Of a stretch of DNA of 64,000 nucleotides, positions 35,376 to 45,149 are shown piece by piece (position 1 is the stretch's first letter; every line of letters begins with the position of its first letter). The DNA lies in contig JAEUVA010000002.1 of the NCBI GenBank assembly GCA_016787045.1, forward strand, positions 186,001 through 250,000, given 5' to 3'. The notes under the pieces were generated by a model. It saw nothing but the letters and a program-made list of their open reading frames with translations, did not search any database and had not been told where the DNA came from. Position numbers and translations under genes: made by a program. The DNA is from Chitinophagales bacterium (GTDB lineage: Bacteria; Bacteroidota; Bacteroidia; Chitinophagales; LD1).

Positions 35376-36095
35376 CTAGCGAAGATCAACCAACTTTACC
35401 CCCGGAAATCGCTTTATATCAAAGGTAAAGTTTCCATCGGTTGTAGAGGTATTGAAATTTTGTTTGGTCAATTTGTAGAGGTACCTTACGCCATTTCGCT
35501 CATATATCTTGCTCTCAGTTATCTGTAAGGTAGATTCATCTATAGTTACATCTATCTTGAAATAAGAGGCCTTTTTATTGACCGGACTCATTTCAATAAC
35601 CGTGTACGGCTTGTTGCCAATGCTCTTTTTTTCTTTTACGCGATAGCTGTAACCATCGCTATACATCGTAAAAATTTTGGAGGGCGAAAATACATCGTCT
35701 GATTCTTCAAAGTAATTTACTTGTGCCTCTTTGTCAGCAGAAATGTATGTCCAAATGTTTTTACCATCGCAATAGATTTGCTGGCCATTCATCAAAATAT
35801 TGAATTTAGCCCCTTCAAGTAGTACTGTGCCATCTAGCGTGTCTGTAAACTTGCGGTCATCATCTTCGGGTTTTGGCTTTGGCTTGATGATGAGTAGCTT
35901 AAAATTAGCTGAAATATTTTTATAGGCCTTGTACTTATCGCTTACTTTTTGCAGTAAAGCGGAAGCATCGGGGTCATTAACAGTAGTTTGCAAAAAAACA
36001 AAAGAGGAGAGGAGGGTAAGTGTACCCAAAAGAGCTAAACCGCTTTTTACTTTTTTTGATAGTATAGAATATGTATTGGGAATTAAGGAATTCAT
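35376..36095 (-). CDS. lolA: Outer-membrane lipoprotein carrier protein LolA family
   Basis: The 239-residue product has an N-terminal signal or anchor helix at about residues 18-36 (GLALLGTLTLLSSFVFLQ). It then shows the LolA half-barrel pattern: DASALLQKVSDKYKAYKNIS, GTVLLEGAKFNILMNGQQIYCDGKNIWTY (split over adjacent strands) and TIDESTLQITESKIYERNG. LolA carries lipoproteins across the periplasm to the outer membrane. Its ATG shares one base with the ftsK stop (TAATG), so it is translationally coupled to ftsK. That gene order recurs in other bacteria. Confidence 0.9.
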   Translation of the reverse strand: MNSLIPNTYSILSKKVKSGLALLGTLTLLSSFVFLQTTVNDPDASALLQKVSDKYKAYKNISANFKLLIIKPKPKPEDDDRKFTDTLDGTVLLEGAKFNILMNGQQIYCDGKNIWTYISADKEAQVNYFEESDDVFSPSKIFTMYSDGYSYRVKEKKSIGNKPYTVIEMSPVNKKASYFKIDVTIDESTLQITESKIYERNGVRYLYKLTKQNFNTSTTDGNFTFDIKRFPGVKLVDLR

Positions 36096-38614
36096 TAAAT
36101 CGGTTGTTCTCTAAGTTTTTGCAAATACTGTTCCAATTCTGCTTCGGTTTTAAATTTTACTTCGCGGGCTTTAGTTCCCAAGTTATCGCCTACAATACCT
36201 GCCTCTTGCAACTGGTCCATTAATCGTCCGGCACGATTATAGCCCAATTTTAGTCTTCGCTGAATCAATGAGGTAGAGCCCATTTGGTTTTGAACTATTA
36301 CACGAGCAGCATCCTCAAACATTTCATCGCGTTCACCATCAATAAAAAAGTCTTCGCCTTCTTTGGCATTGGGGTCTATGTATTCAGGTAATTCAAAGGC
36401 GGTGGCATACCCTTGTTGGTTAGCAATAAAATCGCGCACTTGCTCTACTTCCGGAGTATCTACAAAACCACATTGTAAGCGTAACATATCGCTACCCACA
36501 CTCAACAACATATCGCCACGACCAATCAATTGGTCTGCACCACCCTGATCAAGAATTGTACGCGAGTCAATTTTTGAAGTGGTTTTGAAAGCAATACGAG
36601 CCGGGAAGTTGGCTTTAATAGTTCCCGTGATAATGTTTACAGATGGGCGCTGAGTGGCTAAAATTAAGTGGATACCGATAGCCCGAGCCAACTGTGCCAA
36701 ACGGGCAATAGGCGTTTCTACTTCTTTGCCGGCTGTCATTATTAAATCGGCAAACTCATCAATTACCAACACAATGTATGGCAAAAACTTGTGTCCGTTT
36801 TGCGGATTAAGCTGCCGGTTTAAAAACTTATGGTTGTATTCTTTCAGATTTCTACAGCTTGCTTTTTTGAGCAAATTATACCGGTCATCCATTTCAATAC
36901 AAAGTGCGTTGAGCGTAGTAACCACCTTCTTAGTATCGGTGATAATGGCATCGGCCTCCCCGGGTAGTTTCGCCAAAAAATGTTTCTCTAACGCTTCATA
37001 TAAGCTAAGTTCAACTTTCTTAGGGTCAACTAAAATGAACTTTAACTGCGATGGGTGCTTTTTGTAAAGCAGCGAAACTAATATAGAGTTTATGCCCACC
37101 GATTTACCCTGACCGGTGGCACCGGCCATAAGTAAGTGAGGCATTTTGGCCAAGTCGGCCACATATATTTCATTGCTAATGGATTTACCAAGACAAATTG
37201 GTAGATCTGCTGTGGTGTTTTGAAATTTTTCGGAAGCCAAAAGTGAGCGCATACTTACTACTTCCTTGTGTGCGTTAGGCACTTCTATGCCTATAGTGCC
37301 TTTACCGGGTATGGGCGCAATGATGCGAATACCCAAAGCGGCCAAACTCAAGGCAATGTCATCTTCCAGATTTTTGATTTTTGATATGCGCACACCGGCT
37401 GCAGGTACTATTTCGTAAAGCGTAACTGTGGGGCCAATAGTGGCTTTTATTTTAGAAATTTCAATTTGATAGTTATTGAGTGTGGTAATGATTTGTGTTT
37501 TGTTGCGCTCTAACTCCTCAGCGTCTATTTTTACCTTATCGCTGCCATGTTCTTCTAACAGTTCCAACGATGGAAACTTGTAATTGGATAAATCTAATGT
37601 AGGGTCATATACTGTATTTAAAGTGCCTGTGTTTTGCGCAACTGTTTCTTCTTCTACCTCTTCTATTTCCAGTTCTAAAGTGCCTGTAGCGGAAGATGGT
37701 TTTTCGGATTTTGCAACCGGAGCAAATTCAGTCTCTGTGTCAATAGGTTCATCCATTTCTAGTTGCAATTCACTTTGCACAGTTTCATTCATCACTGCAT
37801 CTGCTATGTTATCTTTGGCAAAAATATTTTCTGAGGTGTCTTTAAATTCCGAAGAAACAACCTGCTCAGTGGTAGCCGGTTCTGTGGCTGCGCCTACTTT
37901 ATTTTCATCATCCGCCTTTTTTCTAAAGAGGGATGCCCCATTGAGTACAAATCCGAAATTGATATTGTAAACAGCTACTACAATAACCAGTGCAGAGGCC
38001 ACCAAAAGAGCTGCTACTCCAAGTGGTTTAACCAAGGTGGTTAGGTAGCCGGTTTCACCAGTAAGGTATGTGCCAAATGCGCCACCCCAACTCAAAATAC
38101 TATTGGGCAAAATAAGTGAATTGGCAAATGCCAGTGCAGACGAACACCACACCAAAGCTATAAACGAATAGCCAAATATTTTAAATACGTTAAACACACT
38201 TTTTTGCACCAAAAGATTAAAGCCCATTGCAAAGCTCATCAATACAAACAAGTAAGAAGCCAAGCCGAACAAATCGTTTAGGAACCAATTAGCTAACTTT
38301 GCACCCATCGGGCCAATTGCATTGCTTACCTTGCTCATTCCTTCAATAGTGGCGTTGCTGCCTATCAGTTCGCTTTGGTCATCGGCAGCATTAAACAAAT
38401 GCGAAGTAAAAGCTACTAAAAGTATAAACGAGAGTAGAATCAGCAGCAGTCCGCTGATTTTAGATAAGCGGCCATCATTCCAAAAGCGGGGCTCCACTGT
38501 AGTTTCCTCCTTAGCTTTTTTAGTGATTTTGCGCTCTCTATTGGGTTTAGCTGTGGCCTCTGTATCCTCAACAGATGCTTTTTTCTTTTTTGGTGTAGTA
38601 GTGGTATCTTCCAT
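36095..38614 (-). CDS. ftsK: DNA translocase FtsK/SpoIIIE
   Basis: The product is 839 residues from the ATG at 38612-38614 (MEDTTTTPKKKKASVEDTEA). The frame is open 48 codons further, but that part overlaps the divergent gene at 38739 and is not family-like. A basic N-terminus is followed by four membrane helices (residues about 55-235), an acidic linker (about 245-350) and the motor. Walker A is LLMAGATGQGKSVGINSI; Walker B is YIVLVIDEFADLIM. The C-terminal gamma winged helix (TSLIQRRLKLGYNRAGRLMD) reads chromosome-orienting sequences. It pumps DNA at the division septum to resolve chromosome dimers. lolA is coupled downstream. Confidence 0.96.
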   Translation of the reverse strand: MEDTTTTPKKKKASVEDTEATAKPNRERKITKKAKEETTVEPRFWNDGRLSKISGLLLILLSFILLVAFTSHLFNAADDQSELIGSNATIEGMSKVSNAIGPMGAKLANWFLNDLFGLASYLFVLMSFAMGFNLLVQKSVFNVFKIFGYSFIALVWCSSALAFANSLILPNSILSWGGAFGTYLTGETGYLTTLVKPLGVAALLVASALVIVVAVYNINFGFVLNGASLFRKKADDENKVGAATEPATTEQVVSSEFKDTSENIFAKDNIADAVMNETVQSELQLEMDEPIDTETEFAPVAKSEKPSSATGTLELEIEEVEEETVAQNTGTLNTVYDPTLDLSNYKFPSLELLEEHGSDKVKIDAEELERNKTQIITTLNNYQIEISKIKATIGPTVTLYEIVPAAGVRISKIKNLEDDIALSLAALGIRIIAPIPGKGTIGIEVPNAHKEVVSMRSLLASEKFQNTTADLPICLGKSISNEIYVADLAKMPHLLMAGATGQGKSVGINSILVSLLYKKHPSQLKFILVDPKKVELSLYEALEKHFLAKLPGEADAIITDTKKVVTTLNALCIEMDDRYNLLKKASCRNLKEYNHKFLNRQLNPQNGHKFLPYIVLVIDEFADLIMTAGKEVETPIARLAQLARAIGIHLILATQRPSVNIITGTIKANFPARIAFKTTSKIDSRTILDQGGADQLIGRGDMLLSVGSDMLRLQCGFVDTPEVEQVRDFIANQQGYATAFELPEYIDPNAKEGEDFFIDGERDEMFEDAARVIVQNQMGSTSLIQRRLKLGYNRAGRLMDQLQEAGIVGDNLGTKAREVKFKTEAELEQYLQKLREQPI

Positions 38615-38738
38615 ATCTGTAAAGTCGGCCACTAAAATGTAAAGAAACATGGCGGTACATTTATTCTGTAACGCCATGTTATGAACAAACTGTATGGTGA
38701 TGTACAAAATATTGTCAGATTCGCCCCGCTGTTTTTGT

Positions 38739-39257
38739 ATGCAGGCACCTACACACATTCTGGTTGGTAGTATTTTACAACAATTGTTTAAGGGCGAGCG
38801 GTTGAAACCGTTGCGTTATTTTTTGCTGGCCATATTCGCTTTTTTGCTGCACGGTATTTTTGATAAAATGGCTAAATTGACCTATCACCCGCCCAATGCC
38901 AATTTTGCAGATACATTTTGGGTGCTTTACCACTTAGTAGTGTTGCTTACCACAGTGGTGTTTATTTATGTATGGGGTAGCGAATACGCATGGGGGATTA
39001 TTTTTTCACTTTTACCCGATTTAGATTGGCTATTTATACATGGCCAAAAAATAGCAGGAGTAACTGTAGATTTTTACAATAAGCCATACTTGCACAATTT
39101 CCTGCATTTTGTAATTGATAATACCTTTGATGCTATAAATCAATTACCTGATTTTCGTTTTTACGAATGGTCTTGCTTATTTGAAGTAGCGCTACTATTC
39201 ATTTTAATCATTCTATTGCGCAGTTTAGAAAAGCGCAGAAGAAACATACATTTTTAA
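38739..39257 (+). CDS. Hypothetical membrane protein, possibly metal-dependent hydrolase-like
   Basis: The product is 172 residues from the ATG at 38739 (MQAPTHILVGSIL). The earlier ATG at 38694 would add 15 residues that overlap the ftsK upstream region. Four hydrophobic segments are visible, with membrane-embedded polar residues: APTHILVG at the start, LLHGIFDKMAKL and LLPDLDWLFIH. A His near the N-terminus plus His and Asp pairs in helices recall the YdjM-type inner-membrane hydrolase family, but the match is weak. The tail is basic (RSLEKRRRNIHF). gltX follows 48 bp downstream on the same strand. Confidence 0.75.
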   Translation: MQAPTHILVGSILQQLFKGERLKPLRYFLLAIFAFLLHGIFDKMAKLTYHPPNANFADTFWVLYHLVVLLTTVVFIYVWGSEYAWGIIFSLLPDLDWLFIHGQKIAGVTVDFYNKPYLHNFLHFVIDNTFDAINQLPDFRFYEWSCLFEVALLFILIILLRSLEKRRRNIHF

Positions 39258-39305
39258 CTCGGGCATAGGGCAATTTTTATTTTCGCACACTTTAATTGAA
39301 AAAAT

Positions 39306-40847
39306 ATGAGCAGGAGAGTACGCGTACGTTTTGCACCATCACCTACAGGCCCATTACACCCTGGGGGCATTCGCACAGCGTTGTATAATTATTTGTTAGC
39401 TAAGCAGCAAGGTGGAGATTTTGTGTTGCGTATAGAAGATACCGACCAAACCAGATTTGTGCCCGGTGCCGAAGAATTTATCATAGCTGCGTTGAAATGG
39501 TGTGGCATAGAACCCAATGAGGGGGTTGGTTTTGGCGATGGCCCGCATGCCCCTTACCGTCAAAGTGAACGAAAGCATCTGTATCGTGAGTTTGCCGATA
39601 AACTGATTGAAAACGGAAGTGCATACTACGCTTTTGATACTGAAGAGGAGATAGAACAAATGCGCCAGAACCTTACTGCGCAAGGCGTACAAAGCCCATC
39701 ATATAATGCCGTAACCCGGCAGTATATGAAAAACTCGCTAACACTTCCGCAAGATGAAGTGCAAAAACGTTTAGAGAGTGGTGCGGCATACGTGATTCGT
39801 TTTAAAATGCCGCGTAACGAAGAAGTAAAGTTTCATGACGAAATTCGCGAATGGGTGAGCTTTAATACTTCGCAATTGGCTGATGCCGTATTGCTAAAAA
39901 GCGATGGTATGCCTACCTACCACTTAGCCAACGTAAGTGATGATTACATGATGCAAATTACGCATGTAATACGCGGTGAAGAGTGGCTGAGTTCTGCACC
40001 TTTACATATTTTACTTTACCGCGCGCTGGGTATAGAAGATGTAATGCCTAAGTTTGCTCACTTACCGCTTATACTCAAGCCGGATGGTAATGGCAAGCTC
40101 AGTAAACGAGATGGTGACCGGTTAGGGTTTCCATTTTATGCCATCAACTGGAAAAATCAAGAAACCGGTGACGTTTCCGAAGGATACAGAGAGAAAGGGT
40201 TTCTGCCCGAGGCGTTTATTAACTTCTTAGCTTTATTAGGTTGGAGCCCCGGAGAAAACCGAAAGAAAATGAGTTTGGAAGAAATGATTCAACTCTTTTC
40301 GCTAGACCGGGTACACAAAGCCGGAGCAAGGTATGATTTCAATATGCTCAAGTCGCTCAACCACGAATACCTAATGGCTACTGACGATAATGTTTTGGCT
40401 GAAAGTATACGTCCGCAAATAGAGCAGATGGGTATGGTGTATAACGAAAAATATGTAACTGAGTTTTGCCGGTTGATGAAAGAACGCGCCCATTTTGCCA
40501 GCGAGTTACTTACACTTGGCTATTACTTCTTTGAAGAAGTTAAAGAATTTGATGTAGAAACTTTGAAGAAAAAATACAAAAAGGAGCAACGACCTGTTTT
40601 TGACGATTTAGTTACTGTTATCAGCAATCAAGTAGATTTTACATCAATAGAAATAGAAAAAAACATTAAAGGATTTATTGCCGAGCGCCAGTTAAAAATA
40701 GGTGAGGTAATGCCTGTTTTGCGCCTTGGCTTGGCCGGCACCATGCAAGGCCCTGCGGTATTTGATATGATGGCACTTCTTGGAAAAGAGAAAGTAGTGA
40801 GCCGATTACAAACTTCATTGAGTTATTTTGAAACTGTTGTGGTTTGA
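39306..40847 (+). CDS. gltX: Glutamyl-tRNA synthetase
   Basis: This 513-residue class I synthetase charges tRNA-Glu. It opens with RVRFAPSPTGPLHPGGIRTA, in which the HIGH signature reads HPGG (residues 18-21). VLRIEDTDQTRFVPGAEEF and the KMSKS equivalent KLSKRDGDRLGFP (near residue 263) follow. A C-terminal anticodon-binding domain of helices fills the last 180 residues. Proline in the second HIGH position is unlike the usual Ile or Leu. The full-length C-terminus sets it apart from the short GluQ-like paralogue at 62402. Confidence 0.96.
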   Translation: MSRRVRVRFAPSPTGPLHPGGIRTALYNYLLAKQQGGDFVLRIEDTDQTRFVPGAEEFIIAALKWCGIEPNEGVGFGDGPHAPYRQSERKHLYREFADKLIENGSAYYAFDTEEEIEQMRQNLTAQGVQSPSYNAVTRQYMKNSLTLPQDEVQKRLESGAAYVIRFKMPRNEEVKFHDEIREWVSFNTSQLADAVLLKSDGMPTYHLANVSDDYMMQITHVIRGEEWLSSAPLHILLYRALGIEDVMPKFAHLPLILKPDGNGKLSKRDGDRLGFPFYAINWKNQETGDVSEGYREKGFLPEAFINFLALLGWSPGENRKKMSLEEMIQLFSLDRVHKAGARYDFNMLKSLNHEYLMATDDNVLAESIRPQIEQMGMVYNEKYVTEFCRLMKERAHFASELLTLGYYFFEEVKEFDVETLKKKYKKEQRPVFDDLVTVISNQVDFTSIEIEKNIKGFIAERQLKIGEVMPVLRLGLAGTMQGPAVFDMMALLGKEKVVSRLQTSLSYFETVVV

Positions 40848-40964
40848 TTATTTTCATTTTGCTCAATTTCAACCCAAAAATTTTTTTGATAAAAGTTTTG
40901 AATAACCCAAAACATTCACCTTAAATTAGCCGTACAAAAAATCTATTCACCAAAAACCAAACCT

Positions 40965-41321
40965 ATGCCACGCAAAAAGAAAGCGGAAGAAGATGAAAAT
41001 GAAAAACTGCTGAATAAGAAAAAGCAGAAAGAACGTGATGAAGATGAGGATGACGATGATGAAGAAGATATAGCTGATGAATACGAAAAATCATCAGATG
41101 ATGGAGAAGAAGAAGTTGAACCGTCTGAAGATGAAATTACCAGCATGGAAGGCATGGAAGAGTTTGATGACATTATAGATAAACGTAGTGCCGGTAAAGG
41201 TCGCAAGGCCGCCAAACAAGACGATTACGATGACGAAGACTTTGAAGAGTTTGACGACTTTGGCGAAGACGATGAAGATGGATTTGGCGGTGGCGGTGGT
41301 AGTTTTGACGATGACTATTAA
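40965..41321 (+). CDS. Extremely acidic small protein (Asp/Glu-rich)
   Basis: The product has 118 residues. A basic N-terminus (MPRKKKAEEDENEK) leads into long Asp/Glu runs at about residues 25-40 and 48-65, a short basic patch (DKRSAGKGRKAAKQ) near 72-85, another acidic block (DDYDDEDFEEFDDF) and a glycine stretch before the end. No hydrophobic core is visible, so the chain is probably disordered. Similar short proteins are seen after housekeeping genes in Bacteroidota and may bind basic partners or RNA-protein complexes. I do not recognise a named family. A strong terminator follows, which argues for a real gene. Confidence 0.8.
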   Translation: MPRKKKAEEDENEKLLNKKKQKERDEDEDDDDEEDIADEYEKSSDDGEEEVEPSEDEITSMEGMEEFDDIIDKRSAGKGRKAAKQDDYDDEDFEEFDDFGEDDEDGFGGGGGSFDDDY

Positions 41322-41341
41322 TCATTAAACCTCTAAAAATC

Positions 41342-41373
41342 AAAGCGGATGCATAAATTGCATCCGCTTTTTT
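41342..41373 (+). terminator. Rho-independent terminator of the acidic protein gene
   Basis: AAAGCGGATGCA (41342-41353) pairs perfectly with TGCATCCGCTTT (41359-41370) around TAAAT, followed by TTT. The ATG of the B12-binding gene lies 12 bases beyond. Confidence 0.92.
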
Positions 41374-41385
41374 ATTGTACCATTT

Positions 41386-41796
41386 ATGAGTAAACGCCCC
41401 ATTAGAATATTAGTAGCCAAAGTTGGTTTAGATGGCCACGATCGTGGCGCAAAAGTAATTGCCTCTTCGCTGCGCGATGCGGGTATGGAGGTTATTTACA
41501 CCGGCCTGCGACAAACCCCCGAAATGGTAGTAAACACCGCCTTGCAAGAAGATGTAGATGCCATAGGGGTAAGTATTTTGAGCGGAGCACACATGACAGT
41601 TTTTCCTAAAATACTATCGCTCATGAAAGAGAAAAATCTAAGCGATGTTTTACTTACCGGTGGAGGCATCATTCCCGATGAAGACATGAAAAAGTTGCGA
41701 GAGCAGGGCTGTGGCGAACTCTTTCAACCCGGTACACCTACCGTGCAAATCGCCAACTACATTGATAGCTGGGTTAAGCAACACAGGGGTTTTTAA
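41386..41796 (+). CDS. Cobalamin-binding domain protein (methylmalonyl-CoA mutase C-terminal type)
   Basis: This 136-residue protein is a stand-alone B12-binding Rossmann domain. The base-off, His-on motif is [14 protein letters not shown] (DxHxxG, residues about 13-26). GVSILSGAH and [16 protein letters not shown] complete the pocket. The family includes the separate small subunit of some methylmalonyl-CoA mutases and of ethylmalonyl- or isobutyryl-type mutases. A large catalytic subunit is not in this window, so the partner is unknown. The start at 41386 is only 12 bp after a terminator. Confidence 0.92.
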   Translation: MSKRPIRILVAKVGLDGHDRGAKVIASSLRDAGMEVIYTGLRQTPEMVVNTALQEDVDAIGVSILSGAHMTVFPKILSLMKEKNLSDVLLTGGGIIPDEDMKKLREQGCGELFQPGTPTVQIANYIDSWVKQHRGF

Positions 41797-41800
41797 ATGA

Positions 41801-41827
41801 AAAAATCCTCAGATTGCTCAGAGGATT
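41801..41827 (-). terminator. Terminator of the initiator tRNA gene
   Basis: AATCCTC (41804-41810) pairs with GAGGATT (41821-41827) around a 10-base loop. On the minus strand it starts 5 bases after the tRNA and runs into TTTTTTCAT. It can also stop transcription from the B12-binding gene on the plus strand. Confidence 0.8.
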
Positions 41828-41831
41828 CTTG

Positions 41832-41904
<73 letters not shown>

Positions 41905-41913
41905 AAGTGGGCG

Positions 41914-41943
41914 CAAATTTAAAAACATACTTGCTTAATACAA
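41914..41943 (-). promoter_or_regulatory. Promoter of the initiator tRNA gene
   Basis: On the minus strand TTG (41941-41943), 19 bp, then TAAATTTG (41914-41921) matches the Bacteroidota consensus. The predicted start lies just upstream of the mature 5' end at 41904. Confidence 0.75.
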
Positions 41944-42035
41944 CAGTATTTTCAAAATGTTAGCAAGTAATCTCCTATAAATTAGGAGGGTCTTAACCGC
42001 TGATACTGTGCTATTTGTATAAATTAGCTTAAACG

Positions 42036-43763
42036 ATGGCCGATATAAAACCATACAATGGCACAGAGCCGTTGCATAAATTGCTAAAAAGAGCAAGGTT
42101 GTTTGAGCGCAAAAAACAGCCAAATGAGCTATGCCAAACTTACCTGCATATTTCAAGATACTATTCAGAGCGCGAGATAGATACTGACAAGGCATTTGAA
42201 TTTGCCGAGAAGGCCACAGAGTTGGCAGAGTTGCTTAACGATGATTTTTTGCGGGTAGATTGCCTGTACGCTAAAGCTGTGGTTGAACGCGTAGTGGGCA
42301 ACGTAGCATTTGCACTAACTCTACTGCAAAATGCGTTGCAAATTTTACATCGGTTAGAAAAAACAAAAAAAGTGATGCGTGAGCAAGCAGGTATTTTTTA
42401 CCGCATTGCCACTTTGTTTTTTAAACCGGAAGAGTTAAAACAACGCATGTTTTACCTGCGCAAGGCATACAAACTTTTTAAGTTATTGAACAATGAGCAA
42501 GGCATTGGTTTCTGCTACATAGTTGCGGCCAACTATTACTTCAGAAACAAAGACTATGAGCGGGCTATTAAATACAATCTACAATCTACAGAGATTTTTA
42601 CACGAAGCAATGATCGCACACTTATTGCAGGCAACAAAAATAACTTGGGCAATATCTATATGGAATTGCAGGAATTTGATAAGGCCGCAGAAAATTTAAA
42701 AGTAGCCATTGAATACTTTGATAGCAACCAGCATGGTAAAAGTATGGCTCTGATGAATTTGGGTGATTGCTATATGCAACAAGGTATGATGCAGGAAGCA
42801 AAACAGTTTCTCAATAAAGCATACTTGATATCGCGTAAAGGGAAATTGAAATATGTACTGTATAGCGTATTAGAACTGCAAGCAACCTGGCTGCACAGGC
42901 AAAAACGCTATAAACTGCTCAGTGAAAAACAACAAGAGATTATTGAACTCAAAAACGAATTTTTTGAAAAGGAAAAAGCGAAATCACAAAAAGAATTAGA
43001 GCTACGTTTTGAGCTACAGGAAAAAGATAAAGAAGCCCGTATGCTTAAACAGCGTACAGCAGAAATGGAGGCCTATACACATAAGTTAGAAATGATCAAC
43101 AATGAGCTAAAAACATTTGCTCATGTGGCCTCGCATGATTTGAAAGAACCGCTACGTGGCATCAGTTCTTTTGTAGAGTTGCTGCACCGCAGAACTGCCG
43201 GCAAGTTGAATGATGAAGAGAAAGAATACCTCAACTACATACACACCAACACCCAACGTATGGGGAACATCATAAAAGATTTGTTGGAATACACGCAAAT
43301 TGAAATGGGCGAGCGAAGTACTAATTACGTAAATGTGCAAGAGGTAGTAAATCATGTTTCAGATATACTAAAAGCTCAACCCGAAAACATAAATGTGTCA
43401 ATACACGCAGAAAAACTGCCCAGCGTTAGGGCAAACCAAACTGAAGTTGAGCGGCTATTACTCAACCTGATTGCCAACGGCATAAAGTACAACAAAAGTG
43501 ATAAGCCGGAAGTACGGATTTCAGCTAAAAGAGAAGATGGATTTTATCATTTTATGGTTAGCGATAATGGCATTGGCATTTCCAAGCAGTACAGAAAAAA
43601 AGTGTTTGAAATTTTTCAGCGGCTGCACTCAAGAAACGAGTATAGCGGTACCGGCATTGGCTTAGCTATCAGCAAAAAAATAGTGGAAAATCATGGAGGG
43701 GAAATTTGGGTAGATGCCAACGATGGTGGTGGCTCCGTGTTTCACTTTACACTACCTGCATAA
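42036..43763 (+). CDS. Soluble TPR-containing sensor histidine kinase
   Basis: The product has 575 residues and no signal peptide or membrane helix. Residues about 20-300 are tetratricopeptide-like helix pairs. About 305-350 form a charged coiled coil. The HisKA domain carries the phospho-accepting His367 in HVASHDLKEPLRGI. The HATPase domain follows with NLIANGIKY (N box; Gly replaces the usual Ala), VSDNGIGI (G1) and GTGIGLAISKKIVENHGG (G2). It would sense a cytoplasmic partner through the TPRs and phosphorylate an unlinked response regulator. No receiver gene is adjacent. Its stop abuts the convergent cystathionine beta-synthase stop with no spacer. Confidence 0.93.
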   Translation: MADIKPYNGTEPLHKLLKRARLFERKKQPNELCQTYLHISRYYSEREIDTDKAFEFAEKATELAELLNDDFLRVDCLYAKAVVERVVGNVAFALTLLQNALQILHRLEKTKKVMREQAGIFYRIATLFFKPEELKQRMFYLRKAYKLFKLLNNEQGIGFCYIVAANYYFRNKDYERAIKYNLQSTEIFTRSNDRTLIAGNKNNLGNIYMELQEFDKAAENLKVAIEYFDSNQHGKSMALMNLGDCYMQQGMMQEAKQFLNKAYLISRKGKLKYVLYSVLELQATWLHRQKRYKLLSEKQQEIIELKNEFFEKEKAKSQKELELRFELQEKDKEARMLKQRTAEMEAYTHKLEMINNELKTFAHVASHDLKEPLRGISSFVELLHRRTAGKLNDEEKEYLNYIHTNTQRMGNIIKDLLEYTQIEMGERSTNYVNVQEVVNHVSDILKAQPENINVSIHAEKLPSVRANQTEVERLLLNLIANGIKYNKSDKPEVRISAKREDGFYHFMVSDNGIGISKQYRKKVFEIFQRLHSRNEYSGTGIGLAISKKIVENHGGEIWVDANDGGGSVFHFTLPA

Positions 43764-45128
43764 CTACCCCGCCATTGCTTCTATCAAATCAAACTCGGTA
43801 ATAATACTCCAAAGCCCGCTATTGGCTTTTACCATTACAGCAGAGTTTTGAGCATTAATGAGTTTTGATATATCCTGAGCGGTATCTTGCAGCCCAACAA
43901 CCGGAAATGGTTTTGACATTAGCTTACCCACTTCATCTTCGCGGTTCACAGGGTTGTCCATGAGCAACTGCAATATGTCTCGCTCTGTAATGCTGCCGAT
44001 TATTGCATCATTTTCTACCACTGGCAATTGAGTGAGCGCCATTTCTTTCATTTTTTTGAAAGCCGCTGCTACTGTTTCATTTGGAGAAGCGCTCACCAGC
44101 TCTTTAATCCGTTTGCGTTCAATAATAGATTTTGCAGTAACCGGTTCATCGGTCAAAAATCCACGCTCACGCATCCATTCATCATTGTAAATTTTGGCTA
44201 CATAGCGGCTACCGTGGTCGTGTAAGATGCAAACTACTACGGCATCCTTATCAAACTTATCCTTCATTTGTTGCAGACCCTGCATAAGTGTACCTGCACT
44301 GTAACCACAAAATATACCTTCTTCACGAGCCAACTTACGAGCCATAATGGCTCCGTCTTTATCGGTTACTTGTTCAATGTGGTCAATATACTTCATATCA
44401 TAGTTGGCCGGCACAAAGTCTTCGCCAATACCTTCGGTAACGTATGGAAACACTTCATTCATGTCTAAGTCGCCTGTATCATGATACTTCTTTAACAAAG
44501 AGCCATACACATCTACTCCTAAAACCTGAATGTTTGGGTTCTTTTCTTTAAGATACATAGCAGTACCCATTACCGTGCCTCCTGTACCAATGGTGGTTAC
44601 ATAGTGGGTTATTTTCCCTTCTGTTTGTTTCCAAATTTCTGGCCCGGTAGTTTCGTAATGTGCCGCACGATTGCTCAGGTTATCGTACTGATTCATGTGT
44701 ATAGAGTTGGGAATTTCTTTAGCCAGCCGTTTTGCAACCGAGTAGTAAGAACGAGGGTCTTCGGGCTCAACATTGGTAGGGCATACAATAACCTCGGCCC
44801 CCAGTGCACGCAAAATATCTAACTTTTGCTTAGACTGCTTATCTGTAGTGGTGAAAATGCACTTGTACCCCCGCACTACACTGGCTAGTGCTAGACCCAT
44901 ACCGGTATTGCCGGAAGTGCATTCAATAATTGTACCCCCGGGTTTTAACCTCCCATCGGCCTCTGCATCTAAAATCATTTTTATGCCAATACGGTCTTTA
45001 ATAGAATTGCCCGGATTGAAATACTCTACCTTGGCTAAAAATAGCCCGGGAATATTTTGTGTAATGCGGTTGAGCTTTACCAGCGGTGTGTTACCAATAG
45101 TATCTACAATGTTGTTGAAATACTGCAT
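43764..45128 (-). CDS. Cystathionine beta-synthase
   Basis: This 454-residue fold-type II PLP enzyme carries the cofactor lysine at Lys44 in YFNPGNSIKDRIG. ECTSGNTGMGLALA and TTIGTGGTVMGTAMYLK bind substrate and phosphate. Two CBS domains lie at about residues 335-454 (ITERDILQLLMD and a second copy). The length and C-terminal CBS pair fit cystathionine beta-synthase, which makes cystathionine from serine and homocysteine. Cysteine synthase usually lacks these domains. In characterised enzymes the CBS pair binds AdoMet. The stop shares a boundary with the kinase stop. Confidence 0.9.
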   Translation of the reverse strand: MQYFNNIVDTIGNTPLVKLNRITQNIPGLFLAKVEYFNPGNSIKDRIGIKMILDAEADGRLKPGGTIIECTSGNTGMGLALASVVRGYKCIFTTTDKQSKQKLDILRALGAEVIVCPTNVEPEDPRSYYSVAKRLAKEIPNSIHMNQYDNLSNRAAHYETTGPEIWKQTEGKITHYVTTIGTGGTVMGTAMYLKEKNPNIQVLGVDVYGSLLKKYHDTGDLDMNEVFPYVTEGIGEDFVPANYDMKYIDHIEQVTDKDGAIMARKLAREEGIFCGYSAGTLMQGLQQMKDKFDKDAVVVCILHDHGSRYVAKIYNDEWMRERGFLTDEPVTAKSIIERKRIKELVSASPNETVAAAFKKMKEMALTQLPVVENDAIIGSITERDILQLLMDNPVNREDEVGKLMSKPFPVVGLQDTAQDISKLINAQNSAVMVKANSGLWSIITEFDLIEAMAG

Positions 45129-45149
45129 GCCAAATATTTGGCGGCAAGA

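Noticed and set aside
41201..41321. Frameshift or low-quality sequence in the acidic protein
   Set aside because: The frame is intact from start to stop and a terminator follows. The low complexity looks genuine.
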